DNA of 64,000 bases from Burkholderia savannae (GTDB lineage Bacteria > Pseudomonadota > Gammaproteobacteria > Burkholderiales > Burkholderiaceae), in NCBI RefSeq assembly GCF_001524445.2, contig NZ_CP013417.1, positions 1,054,001-1,118,000 on the forward strand, in the 5' to 3' direction. Made by a program: the position numbers and the translations under genes. This document shows positions 1 through 9,587 of the stretch, one piece after another. Position 1 is the first letter of the stretch, and each line of letters opens with the position of its first letter. The notes below the pieces were generated by a model that was given only the letters and a program-made list of their open reading frames with translations, was not told the DNA's origin and made no database searches.

Positions 1-590
1 CGCACGCGGCGGCGCACCGCGACGTCGGCGATGCCGAGCGACGCGAGCAGGCCGAGATCGGCGGCGCGCACGACGCGGCCGGCGGCGAGCGCGCTCGCGC
101 CGCGCGCGAGGTCCTCGCCCGCGCGGCGGCAGTGGTCGCCGCGCGCGGCGGCCGATGCGGGAAAGCGCACGACGTCGCCCGCCGCATCGACTTTTTCCTG
201 CGGGATCACGGTGTCGCAGCCCGCGGGCATGCGCGCGCCCGTCATGATCCGCACGCACGCGCCGCTCGCGACACGCGGGCCGTCGAACGGATGGCCCGCG
301 AGCGCGCGGCCCGCGACCGCGAGCTCGAGCGTGCCGTCGGCGGCCGGCGCGGCGAGCGCCGCGCCGTCGAACGCGTAGCCGTCCATCGCGGCGTTGTCGT
401 AGGCGGGAATGTCGAACGGCGATGCGACGTCGCCGGCGAGCACGCGGCCGAGCGCATCGCGCAGCGCGACGCGCTCGACCTGCGCGACGCCCTCGACGAA
501 ACGCAACGCGAGCGCGCGCGCTTCGTCGACGGTCAGCGCGACGGCGTTCTCGGACGTGGCGGATGGCGTAGGCGTGGTGTGCGTGGTCAT
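1..590 (-). CDS. moeA: Molybdopterin molybdenumtransferase MoeA (partial, 3' end outside window)
   Basis: MoeA inserts molybdate into adenylylated molybdopterin in the cytoplasm, the last step of molybdenum-cofactor synthesis. Reading from the ATG at 590, the frame stays open to the window edge (about 196 residues). It contains the family hallmark IPAYDNAAMDGYAF near residues 61-74, then RIMTGARMPAG and a CDTVIPQE-type segment. E. coli MoeA is about 410 residues, so roughly half is present. It is third in a moaA-mobA-moeA run on the minus strand, 109 bp after mobA. The N-terminal 15 residues are Thr-rich and probably unstructured. Family assignment is secure; the C-terminal domain cannot be judged. 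Confidence 0.93.
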   Translation of the reverse strand, partial: MTTHTTPTPSATSENAVALTVDEARALALRFVEGVAQVERVALRDALGRVLAGDVASPFDIPAYDNAAMDGYAFDGAALAAPAADGTLELAVAGRALAGHPFDGPRVASGACVRIMTGARMPAGCDTVIPQEKVDAAGDVVRFPASAAARGDHCRRAGEDLARGASALAAGRVVRAADLGLLASLGIADVAVRRRV

Positions 591-699
591 CGATGACGGC
601 GCCGCTAGGCGGATTGTGTTCGGGGCCGGTGTCCCGGCCGCCGTTGTGACGCGCTCGCATCGCAAGCGGCGGGCGGCGCGAGCAACGAGATGCGGCCCG

Positions 700-1323
700 T
701 CATGCGCGTTCGAGGCCGGCTAAGTCCCGCAAAGAGTTTGCATTGTAAAACGCCCGCTCGTCGTCAAACGGCACTTCGGCCGTCTTGTGGCGTGCGTACC
801 ACGCGCGCATCTTGCGCTCGCCGGACGCGAGATAGGCGCAGAGATCGTCGGCGAGCGCGGTGCTCACGAGCGCGAAGACGGGCTGCGCCGAGGCGCCGCC
901 GTTCGCGTCGACGGTCGTCGCGAACGCGATCTCCGCGCGCTGCGCGTCGAGCGCGGCGCGCAGGCGCGCGGCGAGATCGGCGGGCAGGAACGGCGAATCG
1001 CATGGCGAGCACAGGACGAGCGGCGTGCTCGCCGCGCGCATGCCTGCGGCGAGCCCGGCGAGCGGGCCGGCGAAGTCGGCGTGCGTGTCCGTAATGACGC
1101 GCGCGTGAAACGGCGCGCCGAGCGCCGCGTATGCATCGAGATGGCGATTCGCGCTGATGACGAGCGCGTCGACCTGCGGCGCGAGCCGGCGCAACACGTG
1201 CAACGCGAGCGGCTCGCCGCGCAGCGGCTGCAGCCCTTTGTCGACGCCGCCCATCCGCGTGCCGCGCCCGCCTGCGAGCAGCAGGCCGGTGATCGTGGAG
1301 GAGGGGGCGGCGTGCGGCGGCAT
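700..1323 (-). CDS. mobA: Molybdenum cofactor guanylyltransferase MobA
   Basis: MobA transfers GMP from GTP to molybdopterin, making the bis-MGD cofactor used by DMSO-reductase-family enzymes. The 207-residue product matches the family length. Near the N-terminus it has the nucleotide-binding loop LLLAGGRGTRMGG followed by DKGLQPL. The segment CSPCDSPFLP contains the metal-binding Asp region. The gene lies 36 bp downstream of moaA on the same strand, so co-transcription is likely. Nothing unusual is seen. Confidence 0.95.
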   Translation of the reverse strand: MPPHAAPSSTITGLLLAGGRGTRMGGVDKGLQPLRGEPLALHVLRRLAPQVDALVISANRHLDAYAALGAPFHARVITDTHADFAGPLAGLAAGMRAASTPLVLCSPCDSPFLPADLAARLRAALDAQRAEIAFATTVDANGGASAQPVFALVSTALADDLCAYLASGERKMRAWYARHKTAEVPFDDERAFYNANSLRDLAGLERA

Positions 1324-1359
1324 CGTGAAAGCGGCGGGCGCGTCGAGCGGGCGGCGCGC

Positions 1360-2472
1360 CTAGCCGCCGATGTAGGACATTTCGACGCGCTTCGCTTCGC
1401 TTGCCGCTTCTACCGTCGCCGGCGCGCTGCCGCGCAATTGCGAATAGCGGTCGGTGCGCGCCTGCCAGATGTGGCCGATCACGGTGGCGATCTGCTCGTC
1501 GGTCGCGCCGCCGCGCACGAGGCTGCGCAGGTCGTGGCCGGACGAAGCGAAGAGGCACAGATACAGCTTGCCTTCCGTCGACAGCCGCGCGCGCGTGCAG
1601 TCGCCGCAGAACGCGCGCGTGACGCTCGAGATCACGCCGATCTCGCCGCTGCCGTCCGCGTAGCCCCAGCGCTGCGCGGTTTCGGACGGCGTGTGCCGCT
1701 CGAGCGGCACGAGCGGGAAGTGCTCGGCGATGCGCGCGACCACGTCGGCGGACGGCAGCACTTCGGCCATGTTCCAGCCGTTCGACGTGCCGACGTCCAT
1801 GTATTCGATGAAGCGCAGCACGACGCCCGTGCCCTTGAAGCGGCGCGCCATCGGCACGATCTCGGCGTCGTTGGTGCCGCGCTTGACGACCATGTTGACC
1901 TTCACGGGCGCAAGGCCCGCCGCCTGCGCGGCGAAGATGCCGTCGAGCACGTCGGCGCTTGCGAAGTCGGCGTCGTTCATTCGCTTGAAGAGCGTGTCGT
2001 CGAGCGCGTCGAGGCTGACCGTCACGCGCGAGAGCCCCGCGTCGCGCAGGCTCCTCGCCTTGCGCACGAGGAGCGAGCCGTTCGTCGTCAGCGTGAGGTC
2101 GAGCGGCCGTCCGTCGACGGTCGTCATCTTTGCGAGGCGCTCGATCAGGAATTCGATGTTTTTACGCAGGAGCGGCTCGCCGCCCGTGATGCGGATTTTT
2201 TCGACGCCGTGTGCGACGAAAAGCCGCGCGAGCCGCTCGATTTCCTCGAGCGTCAGGAGGGCGCTGTGCGGCAAAAACGGGTAATCCTTGCCGAACACGG
2301 TACGCGGCATGCAGTACACGCATCGGAAGTTGCAGCGGTCCGTGACCGAGATGCGCAGGTCGCGCAACGGGCGCGCGAAGGCGTCGCGGAGCGTGCCGCT
2401 CGGCGCGAGCAGGGCGCCGGGCAGATCGGGCGCCGCGCTCACCGGGGTCACGGGGATGATGCGTCGGGACAT
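1360..2472 (-). CDS. moaA: GTP 3',8-cyclase MoaA (radical SAM)
   Basis: MoaA is the radical-SAM enzyme that, with MoaC, converts GTP to cyclic pyranopterin monophosphate, the first step of molybdenum-cofactor synthesis. The 370-residue protein has the N-terminal CNFRCVYC cluster motif (Cys47, Cys51, Cys54), ITGGEPLL near residue 95, the C-terminal cluster cysteines Cys289, Cys292 and Cys306, and the C-terminal GG pair needed by MoaA. About 30 extra N-terminal residues precede the core. No clear Shine-Dalgarno sequence precedes the ATG at 2472. It is the first gene of the moaA-mobA-moeA group. moaC, moaD and moaE are not in the window. Confidence 0.96.
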   Translation of the reverse strand: MSRRIIPVTPVSAAPDLPGALLAPSGTLRDAFARPLRDLRISVTDRCNFRCVYCMPRTVFGKDYPFLPHSALLTLEEIERLARLFVAHGVEKIRITGGEPLLRKNIEFLIERLAKMTTVDGRPLDLTLTTNGSLLVRKARSLRDAGLSRVTVSLDALDDTLFKRMNDADFASADVLDGIFAAQAAGLAPVKVNMVVKRGTNDAEIVPMARRFKGTGVVLRFIEYMDVGTSNGWNMAEVLPSADVVARIAEHFPLVPLERHTPSETAQRWGYADGSGEIGVISSVTRAFCGDCTRARLSTEGKLYLCLFASSGHDLRSLVRGGATDEQIATVIGHIWQARTDRYSQLRGSAPATVEAASEAKRVEMSYIGG

Positions 2473-2561
2473 GTGCGTTGCAAGATAAGCCAGACCTCCA
2501 TTTTAGCTGGAAGCGCCGGGAGGGGCCGGGCATGGAAACCCGCAGAACCGGAGCACAGACA

Positions 2562-2593
2562 AAAAAGCCCGCCTTTTCGGGGCGGGCTTTTTC
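2562..2593 (-). terminator. Rho-independent terminator downstream of rne
   Basis: An AAAAAGCCCGCC arm pairs with GGCGGGCTTTTT around a short TTTTCGG loop, giving T-runs on both strands. It lies 18 bp beyond the rne stop and 90 bp upstream of moaA, so it should end rne transcription before the molybdenum-cofactor genes. The symmetry means it could act in either direction. Confidence 0.85.
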
Positions 2594-2611
2594 GTGCGAT
2601 GGACGACCGGA

Positions 2612-5600
2612 TCAGCGGTGAGTCGTCTCGACTTGCTGCATCGGCGTCGTGTCGACGGGCGGCAGCGGCTTGCGTTCGCGCGGCACGCGCATGGGCTGCA
2701 CGATTTGCGCGGCGACGGCCTGAGCGGCATGCAGCTTGTCCGCGTCCGTATTGACCCAGACGAGGCCGGCGGCTTCGAGCACCGTTGAGAGGCTCGTGCC
2801 CGGCGCGGCCGCGACGGGGGCGGCGGCCGTAGCCGGTGCGATGGCCTCGGCAGCCGGCGCAGCCGGTGCTTCGGCGACGGCGGGCGGCTCGTGCGCGATG
2901 CGCGTTTCGACGGGCGCGGCCGCGACAGGCGCGGGCTGCGGCGCGACGGCCGGCGCTGGCTCGGCAACCGGGGCCGGAGCAATCGCCGGAGCCGCCGCTT
3001 CGGACACGTCCGCCGCGGCGGCTGCAACCGGTGCGGCCTCGACGGCAGCGGCCTCGGCCGGCGCGGCGGCTTGCGCCTGCACGGTTTCGGCCGGAGCCGG
3101 CTCGGCGTGCGCCGCGGCTGCCGGTGCGGCCTCCACCGCTGCGGCTTGCATCGGCGCTTCGACAGCGCGAGCGGGCGCTGCCGGAGCCTGCTCGGCCCCG
3201 GCGGCGGGCGTTTCGGCTGCCGCTTGCGGCTCGGCCGTCGCGCCGCTCTCGACGTGAGCGACCGCTTCCGCGGCGACGGCTGACGCCGCTACCGCCGCTA
3301 CACCCGCCTGCGCGGCGTGCTGCGGCTCATGGCCGGCAACCGGCGCGGCGGCTTCGTGCACATCGGCTGCGGTCGCTTCGGCCGTCACGTCTTCGCCGGC
3401 TTCCGCCGCTTGCACGGTGCCTGCGGCTTCGTCCTCGCGCTCGCGGCGGCCACCACGGCGACCGCGACGGCGACGGCGGCGTTCCTCGCCGTCGCGGGCG
3501 TTCGAATCGGCCTCGACGCCGGCTTCGGCGCCGAGCGCATGCGCCGGTTTCTCGGCCGGTTCCGCGTGGGCGCTTTCGCCGCGGTTCACCGTTTCGAGCG
3601 TCGCGACGTGCGGCACGGGCTTGCGCCGCTCGCCGCGTTCGCCGCGCTCACGGCGCTCGCTGCGCGGTGTTTCCGCGGCATCGACCGTTTCGGCGCGCTC
3701 ACGCGGCTCACGCGGCTCGCGCTGCTCACGGCTTTCGCGCGGTTCACGGCCTTCGCGACCTTCGCGGTTGTCCCGGCCGCCGCGGCCTTCGCGTGCCTCG
3801 CGGCCTTCGCGCGGCTCGCGGGTTTCCTTGCCTTCGCGCTCGGCGCGCGGCGCCTGAGCGCGGCCGCCGCCCGCTGCGGCCTGGTCGCGGCCGCCTGCCT
3901 GTTGCGCGCCGCCGCCGCGACGGTTGCGATTGCGATCGCCGCCGCGTTCGGCCTTTTCACCGCGCTCGCCACGCTCGCGCGCCGGACGCGCGGCCGCTTC
4001 CTGCGCGGCGGGCGCCGGCGCGGAGGCCGCGGCCGGCTGCATGCCGAACAGGTTCTTCAGCCACTTGACGAATCCGCCGCTCGCCGGTGCGACGGCGGCG
4101 GGCGCCGCCTCGGGTGCGGGCTGGCGCTGCGGTGCGGGGCTCGGTGCCGGACGCTCGGGCGTGATGCCCTTCACGGCCGCTTCCTGACGCGGCTTCGTTT
4201 CCTCCGCGCGCTTGCTGTAGCCGGTTTCGGCCTCGAGCTCGCGGGCGGCTTCCTCGGCCATCTTCCACGAGGCGCGCGGATCGTCGAGGCGCGCGTCGTC
4301 GTGGCGCAGGCGCTCGAGCTTGTAGTGCGGCGTATCGAGATGCTTGTTCGGAATCAGCACGACGCCGACCTTGAACCGCGACTCGATCTTGTTGATTTCC
4401 TGGCGCTTTTCGTTGAGCAGGAAGGCCGTCACCTCGACGGGCACCTGGCAGTGGATCGCCGCGGTGTTCTCCTTCATGGCTTCTTCCTGAATGATCCGCA
4501 ACACTTGCAGCGCGGACGATTCGGTGTCGCGGATGTGGCCCGTACCGTTGCAGCGCGGGCACGTCACGTGGCTGCCTTCGGAGAGGGCCGGACGCAGGCG
4601 CTGGCGCGACAGCTCCATCAGCCCGAAGCGCGAGATCTTGCCCATTTGCACGCGCGCGCGGTCATGCTTCAACGCATCCTTCAGGCGCTGCTCGACTTCG
4701 CGCTGGCTCTTCGCCGATTCCATGTCGATGAAGTCGATCACGATCAGGCCGCCCAGGTCGCGCAGGCGCAGCTGGCGCGCGACTTCGTCGGCCGCCTCGA
4801 GGTTCGTGCGGGTCGCCGTTTCCTCGATGTCCGCGCCCTTGGTCGCGCGCGCCGAGTTCACGTCGATCGCGACGAGCGCCTCGGTGTGGTCGATCACGAT
4901 CGCGCCGCCCGACGGCAGCGGCACCGTGCGCGAGTACGCGGTCTCGATCTGGTGCTCGATCTGAAAGCGCGAGAAGAGGGGAACGTCGTCGTGATAGCGC
5001 TTCACCTTGCCGACGTTGTCGGGCATCACGATGTCCATGAACGCGCGGGCCTGATCATGGATCTCGGTCGTGTCGATCAGGATTTCGCCGATGTCCGGCT
5101 GGAAATAGTCCCGGATCGCGCGGATCACGAGGCTCGATTCGAGGTAGATCAGCATCGGCTGGCCGGGGTGGCCGCTTTGCGACGCCGCCTCGATCGCGCG
5201 CCAGAGCTGCAGCAGGTAGTTCAGGTCCCACTGCAGTTCCTCGGCGCTGCGGCCGATGCCCGCCGTGCGGGCGATCATGCTCATGCCGTCGGGGATCTGC
5301 AGTTGCGCCATCGTTTCGCGCAGTTCCTGGCGCTCGTCGCCCTCGATGCGGCGCGACACGCCGCCGCCGCGCGGGTTGTTCGGCATCAGCACGAGGTAGC
5401 GGCCGGCGAGCGAGATGAACGTGGTGAGGGCCGCGCCCTTGTTGCCGCGCTCTTCCTTCTCGACCTGGACGATCAGCTCCTGGCCTTCGCGCAACGCGTC
5501 CTGGATGCGCGCGGAGCGCATGTCGACGCCTTCCTTGAAGTACTGGCGGGCGACTTCCTTGAACGGCAGGAAGCCGTGGCGGTCTTCGCCGTAGTTGACG

Positions 5601-5770
5601 AAGCAGGCTTCGAGCGACGGCTCGATGCGGGTGACGACGCCCTTGTAGATGTTGCCTTTGCGCTGTTCGCGTCCGGCGGTTTCGATGTCGATGTCGATGA
5701 GCTTCTGCCCATCGACGATGGCGACGCGCAGTTCTTCCTGCTGCGTCGCATTGAACAGCATGCGTTTCAT
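2612..5770 (-). CDS. rne: Ribonuclease E
   Basis: RNase E is the endonuclease that starts mRNA decay and matures tRNA and rRNA, and it scaffolds the degradosome at the inner membrane. The 1052-residue product has an S1 domain (about 35-125), 5'-sensor and DNase-I-like regions with catalytic-type Asp in VAIDVNSA and VIDFIDM, and the Zn-link CPRCNGTGH. After about residue 500 it becomes low complexity: Arg/Glu/Gly-rich blocks ([15 protein letters not shown]), an arginine patch ([17 protein letters not shown]) and a long Ala/Pro/Glu tail. The basic patches are likely RNA-binding, and the tail is the expected poorly conserved scaffold. The gene is divergent from rluC across 723 bp, as in E. coli. 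Confidence 0.97.
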   Translation of the reverse strand: MKRMLFNATQQEELRVAIVDGQKLIDIDIETAGREQRKGNIYKGVVTRIEPSLEACFVNYGEDRHGFLPFKEVARQYFKEGVDMRSARIQDALREGQELIVQVEKEERGNKGAALTTFISLAGRYLVLMPNNPRGGGVSRRIEGDERQELRETMAQLQIPDGMSMIARTAGIGRSAEELQWDLNYLLQLWRAIEAASQSGHPGQPMLIYLESSLVIRAIRDYFQPDIGEILIDTTEIHDQARAFMDIVMPDNVGKVKRYHDDVPLFSRFQIEHQIETAYSRTVPLPSGGAIVIDHTEALVAIDVNSARATKGADIEETATRTNLEAADEVARQLRLRDLGGLIVIDFIDMESAKSQREVEQRLKDALKHDRARVQMGKISRFGLMELSRQRLRPALSEGSHVTCPRCNGTGHIRDTESSALQVLRIIQEEAMKENTAAIHCQVPVEVTAFLLNEKRQEINKIESRFKVGVVLIPNKHLDTPHYKLERLRHDDARLDDPRASWKMAEEAARELEAETGYSKRAEETKPRQEAAVKGITPERPAPSPAPQRQPAPEAAPAAVAPASGGFVKWLKNLFGMQPAAASAPAPAAQEAAARPARERGERGEKAERGGDRNRNRRGGGAQQAGGRDQAAAGGGRAQAPRAEREGKETREPREGREAREGRGGRDNREGREGREPRESREQREPREPRERAETVDAAETPRSERRERGERGERRKPVPHVATLETVNRGESAHAEPAEKPAHALGAEAGVEADSNARDGEERRRRRRGRRGGRREREDEAAGTVQAAEAGEDVTAEATAADVHEAAAPVAGHEPQHAAQAGVAAVAASAVAAEAVAHVESGATAEPQAAAETPAAGAEQAPAAPARAVEAPMQAAAVEAAPAAAAHAEPAPAETVQAQAAAPAEAAAVEAAPVAAAAADVSEAAAPAIAPAPVAEPAPAVAPQPAPVAAAPVETRIAHEPPAVAEAPAAPAAEAIAPATAAAPVAAAPGTSLSTVLEAAGLVWVNTDADKLHAAQAVAAQIVQPMRVPRERKPLPPVDTTPMQQVETTHR

Positions 5771-6493
5771 TGAACGACTCCAGGCGGCTCTGCCGGCGGC
5801 GCGCTCCGGTTGTCAGGCGGAGCGCGGGACGACGTCAGGCCGCGCCTTGTTGTGTTGTCACGAGCACGCTGGAGCGGGAATGATGGCGGGAGAATGGCCT
5901 GATGAGGCGCGAGCCCATACGACGGGCCGCGGCCAGAGGGCGCCTGCGAACACGGCTTCAAAGCACACGGCGTCGACACTCCGCGCGCCGCAGGGCGCGC
6001 TAAGCCTCCGACCGGGCACTGCCGCGGGGCGCGGCGCAAAGTGCGCGCGGCGCCGGGTGGCGGCATATGCTGCGGCTCGGCCGCAGCGGGGAGTATCGAA
6101 TCCAGCCCGACTTTCCCGCCTGGGGTGTTCCTTCCTTGGTTTTGACGTCGCCAAGCTCCGCGCTCTTGCGGAACCACATCGGGCGCACGCCGTTCTATTC
6201 GCAACAGGGAGCCGCGCCGGGCTAACATCGCGCCGCGCCGCAGCTCCCAACAAATTCTTTTTGTCCAACATTCCGTTACCGCGGCACGGCTCCGACCGAA
6301 TCCGCCTGTGGGCGCGATCCCTGCCAGAGCGGGGTGCCGTGCGTGCAACTTGCTGCTTTCATTTCGTGAGGACGAGCAGCACGCCCCGGGCGCAAGTAAA
6401 ATAACAGTTTGCGCTTGCGCCTCACGCAGTCCGCCCGAAAACCGGCCGATCAGGCCGCTCCATTACGGAAAGCTGCGCAAAATTATATTCAGT
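5771..6493. promoter_or_regulatory. rne/rluC divergent intergenic region (723 bp)
   Basis: No convincing gene lies here; short open frames on both strands look like codon-bias noise. The stretch must hold the promoters and leaders of rne (leftward) and rluC (rightward). In E. coli the long rne 5' leader folds into hairpins through which RNase E represses its own synthesis. The size and arrangement here suggest a comparable leader, but I could not identify conserved hairpins by eye. Locally AT-richer patches lie at about 6245-6270 and 6395-6410. Confidence 0.5.
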
Positions 6494-7501
6494 ATGAATG
6501 AGTTAGGCAAAAAATCCCATAATTCGGTCGCAAGCGGCCAGGTTTCGCTCATCGAGATCGACGAAAACGCAGCCGGGCAGCGCATCGATAATTTCCTGCT
6601 GCGCGTCTGCAAGGGCGTGCCGAAGAGTCACATTTACCGGATTCTGCGCAGCGGCGAAGTCCGTGTGAACAAGGGCCGGATCGATGCGCAGTACCGGCTC
6701 GCGTTCGGCGACGTCGTGCGCGTGCCGCCCGTGCGCGTCGCGGCGGCCGACCTCGCGCGCGCGGCCGGTCCCGCGCCCGTGCCCGCCGCGGAATTCGAGA
6801 TCCTGTTCGAGGACGACGCGATCATCGCGCTCAACAAGCCGGCGGGCGTCGCCGTGCACGGCGGCAGCGGGGTTGCGTTCGGCGTGATCGAGCAGATGCG
6901 CCATGCGCGGCCGCACGCGAAGTTCCTCGAACTCGCGCACCGGCTCGATCGCGAGACGTCGGGCATCCTGATGCTCGCGAAGAAGCGTTCGGCGCTCGTC
7001 GGGCTGCACGAGCAGATCCGCGACAACCGGATGGACAAGCGCTACTACGCATGCGTGCACGGCGACTGGGCGGCGGACTGGGGCCGCCGCCGCGCGGTGA
7101 AGGCGCCGCTCTTCAAGTACTCGACGCCCGACGGCGAGCGGCGCGTGCGCGTCCAGGAAGACGGGCTGCCGTCGCACACGGTGTTCAATCTCGTCGACCG
7201 CTGGCCGGGCTATGCGCTCGTCGAGGCGGAACTCAAAACGGGTCGGACCCATCAGATTCGCGTGCACCTCGCTCATCTGGGCCTGCCGATCGTCGGCGAC
7301 GCGAAGTACGGCGATTTCGCGCTGAACAAGACGCTCGCGCGCGCGAGCGCGGTGCCGTCGATCAAGCGGATGTTCCTGCACGCTCACCGGCTGCGCCTCG
7401 CGCACCCGCTGACGGGCGAGCCGCTGCAGTTCGACGCGCCGCTGCCCGCCGAGTGCCGGCAATTTCTCGACCAACTCACCGACTTGCGCGAACACGCGTG
7501 A
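6494..7501 (+). CDS. rluC: 23S rRNA pseudouridine synthase RluC
   Basis: RluC converts U955, U2504 and U2580 of 23S rRNA (E. coli numbering) to pseudouridine. The 335-residue product has an N-terminal S4 domain (about 20-80: RIDNFLLRVCKGVPKSHIYR, then GEVRVNKGR) and the RluA-type catalytic motif HRLDRETSGILMLAK with the nucleophilic Asp, then KTGRTHQIRVHL. The ATG at 6494 gives the expected N-terminus; the frame is open further upstream, but that part does not resemble the family. Next to rne, as in E. coli. The downstream HAD gene starts 5 bp after the stop. Confidence 0.95.
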   Translation: MNELGKKSHNSVASGQVSLIEIDENAAGQRIDNFLLRVCKGVPKSHIYRILRSGEVRVNKGRIDAQYRLAFGDVVRVPPVRVAAADLARAAGPAPVPAAEFEILFEDDAIIALNKPAGVAVHGGSGVAFGVIEQMRHARPHAKFLELAHRLDRETSGILMLAKKRSALVGLHEQIRDNRMDKRYYACVHGDWAADWGRRRAVKAPLFKYSTPDGERRVRVQEDGLPSHTVFNLVDRWPGYALVEAELKTGRTHQIRVHLAHLGLPIVGDAKYGDFALNKTLARASAVPSIKRMFLHAHRLRLAHPLTGEPLQFDAPLPAECRQFLDQLTDLREHA

Positions 7502-7506
7502 CACGC

Positions 7507-8166
7507 ATGGCCCGACAGCAATTTGATCTGATCGTCTTCGACTGGGACGGCACGCTGATGGATTCGACCGCGCACATCGCGCAAAGCATCCAGGCCGCGT
7601 GCCGCGATCTCGGCGTGCCCGTGCCATCCGACGAGGCCGCCCGCTACGTGATCGGGCTCGGCCTGCGCGACGCGCTCGCCGTGACCGCGCCGAGCCTCGA
7701 TACCGCCGACTATCCGCGGCTCGCCGAACGCTACCGGTTCCACTATTTCGTCAAGGACCAGCGCATCGAGCTGTTCGCCGGCGTGCGCGAGATGCTCGAG
7801 GAACTGCGCGACACCGGCTACCTGCTCGCCGTCGCGACGGGCAAGGGGCGCGTCGGCCTGAACCGCGCGCTCGACCAGGCGAAGCTCACGAGCCTCTTCG
7901 ACGGCACGCGCTGCGCGGACGAAACGTTCTCCAAGCCGCATCCGGCGATGCTGCAGGAGCTGTCGCGCGAATTGGGGCAGGATCTGGCGCGCACCGTGAT
8001 GATCGGCGACACGACGCACGACCTGCAGATGGCGGCGAGCGCGGGCGCGGCGGGCATCGGCGTCGCGTACGGCGCGCATTCGGGCGACGCGCTCGCGGCG
8101 CTGTCGCCGCGCTTCGTCGCGCCCGACGTCGCGGCGCTCGCCGGCTGGCTGCGGGAGCACGCATGA
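7507..8166 (+). CDS. HAD-superfamily hydrolase (phosphoglycolate-phosphatase-like)
   Basis: A cytoplasmic HAD-family phosphatase of 219 residues. It has motif I FDWDGTLMDST near residue 10, motif II around VATGKG, motif III KPHPAML and motif IV MIGDTTHDLQMA, so all four catalytic motifs are intact. It resembles the Gph/YjjG-like branch; the substrate cannot be told from sequence. It starts 5 bp after rluC and its stop overlaps the ATG of the Rieske gene (ATGA), so the three genes are probably translated from one mRNA. Confidence 0.9.
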   Translation: MARQQFDLIVFDWDGTLMDSTAHIAQSIQAACRDLGVPVPSDEAARYVIGLGLRDALAVTAPSLDTADYPRLAERYRFHYFVKDQRIELFAGVREMLEELRDTGYLLAVATGKGRVGLNRALDQAKLTSLFDGTRCADETFSKPHPAMLQELSRELGQDLARTVMIGDTTHDLQMAASAGAAGIGVAYGAHSGDALAALSPRFVAPDVAALAGWLREHA

Positions 8167-8558
8167 CGGGCGGCGGCGACGCGCGCTTCGTCTGCGCGGC
8201 CGACGCGCTCGTCGACGGCGGCGAGGGCGTGCGGGTCGACGCGACGCTGCGCGGCGAGCCTGCCGTCGTGTTCTTCGTGCGCTACGAGGGGCGCGCGTAC
8301 GGTTACCTGAACCGCTGCGCGCACGTGCCGATGGAACTAGACTGGGCCGAGGGCCAGTTCTTCGAATCGTCGGGCTTATACTTGATGTGCGCGACGCACG
8401 GCGCGATCTACGAGCCGGAGACGGGCAAGTGCGTCGGCGGCCCGTGCCGCGGCGCGCGGCTGCGCGCCGTTCAGGTCGACGAGCGGGATACGCCGGGCGG
8501 CCGCGCGGTGTTCTGGCTGCCCGACGGCGATCTGCGCCCGGCCTCTTCTGACCACTGA
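8163..8558 (+). CDS. Small Rieske-type [2Fe-2S] protein
   Basis: A 131-residue protein made almost entirely of one Rieske fold. The cluster ligands are visible as C-A-H in LNRCAHVPMEL and C-x2-H in LMCATHGAIY, followed by the proline-loop-like CVGGPCRG. There is no membrane segment or signal peptide, so it should be a soluble cytoplasmic electron carrier or enzyme component. Its ATG overlaps the upstream HAD stop, and sppA follows 9 bp downstream. No oxygenase or reductase partner is adjacent, so its redox partner is unknown. It is too divergent to be called NirD or a ring-hydroxylating ferredoxin. Confidence 0.88.
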   Translation: MTGGGDARFVCAADALVDGGEGVRVDATLRGEPAVVFFVRYEGRAYGYLNRCAHVPMELDWAEGQFFESSGLYLMCATHGAIYEPETGKCVGGPCRGARLRAVQVDERDTPGGRAVFWLPDGDLRPASSDH

Positions 8559-8567
8559 CTTTCACGC

Positions 8568-9569
8568 ATGTCCGATCAAATCAATCCGCCCGATCCGTCT
8601 TCCTCTTCCGCGGCGAGCGCCGCCGCTCGCGAACCAAACTGGGAGCGCGCGGTGCTCGAGCGCGTCGCCCTCGCGGCGATCAAGGAGCAGCGCGCCGCAC
8701 GGCGCTGGCGGATATTCTTCCGCTTCGCGTTCCTCGTCGTGCTCGCCGTGCTCGCGTTCGCGTTCCTCAGCGTGTCCGGCGACGGCAGCAAGCTCGCGAG
8801 CGGACGCCACACGGCCGTCGTGACGATCGACGGCGAAATCGCGGCGAGCACCAACGCGAACGCCGAGGACATCAACACGGCGCTCGGCAGCGCGTTCGAG
8901 GATTCGGGCACGGTGGGCGTCGTGCTGCGCATCAACAGCCCGGGCGGCAGCCCGGTGCAGGCGGGCATCGTCTACGACGAGATCCGCCGGCTGCGCAAGA
9001 AGTATCCGGCGAAGCCGCTCTACGTCGTCGTCTCCGACATGTGCGCGTCGGGCGGCTACTACATCGCGGCGGCGGCCGACAAGATCTACGTCGACAAGGC
9101 GAGCATCGTCGGCTCGATCGGCGTGCTGATGGACGGCTTCGGCTTCACCGGGCTGATGGGCAAGCTCGGCGTCGAGCGGCGGCTGCACACGTCGGGCGAG
9201 AACAAGGGCTTCTTCGATCCGTTCTCGCCGGAGACGGCGAAGATGGACGCGCACGCGCAAGAGATGCTCGACCAGATCCACGAGCAGTTCATCAAGGCGG
9301 TGAGGGACGGCCGCGGCGCGCGGCTGCACGACTCGCCGGAGATCTTCTCGGGGCTTTTCTGGACGGGCGCGAAGAGCATCGAGCTCGGCCTCGCCGACGA
9401 TTACGGGACGACCGATACCGTCGCGCGCGACGTGCTGAAGGCGCCCGATCTCGTCGACTACACGGTCAAGGAAAGCCTGACCGATCGCGTCGCGCGCCGC
9501 TTCGGCGCGGCGGTCGGCAAGGCCGCGCTGAAGGCGGCCGTGGCCGGCGGCGAGCTGAAGCTGCGCTGA
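8568..9569 (+). CDS. sppA: S49-family signal-peptide peptidase (SppA-like)
   Basis: An inner-membrane serine protease that degrades cleaved signal peptides or membrane-protein fragments. The 333-residue product has one transmembrane segment near residues 47-65 (FRFAFLVVLAVLAFAFL) and then a single S49 domain. LRINSPGGSPVQAG and SDMCASGGYYIAAAADKIY carry the oxyanion loop and the nucleophilic Ser region, followed by SIVGSIGV. This is the short SppA form, about half the length of E. coli SppA (618 residues), so it probably oligomerises to form its Ser-Lys dyads. Last gene of the rluC-HAD-Rieske-sppA run; convergent with the methyltransferase gene 18 bp away. Confidence 0.92.
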   Translation: MSDQINPPDPSSSSAASAAAREPNWERAVLERVALAAIKEQRAARRWRIFFRFAFLVVLAVLAFAFLSVSGDGSKLASGRHTAVVTIDGEIAASTNANAEDINTALGSAFEDSGTVGVVLRINSPGGSPVQAGIVYDEIRRLRKKYPAKPLYVVVSDMCASGGYYIAAAADKIYVDKASIVGSIGVLMDGFGFTGLMGKLGVERRLHTSGENKGFFDPFSPETAKMDAHAQEMLDQIHEQFIKAVRDGRGARLHDSPEIFSGLFWTGAKSIELGLADDYGTTDTVARDVLKAPDLVDYTVKESLTDRVARRFGAAVGKAALKAAVAGGELKLR

Positions 9570-9587
9570 CGGCGCGGTCCGCCGCGC

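Noticed and set aside
787..2754. Long plus-strand open frame opposite mobA and moaA
   Set aside because: It is the antisense mirror of real genes. GC-rich third positions suppress stops on the other strand; the translation is Arg/Ala/His-rich with no motifs.
3317..5773. 818-residue plus-strand frame opposite rne
   Set aside because: Exactly mirrors RNase E, which has complete catalytic motifs on the minus strand.
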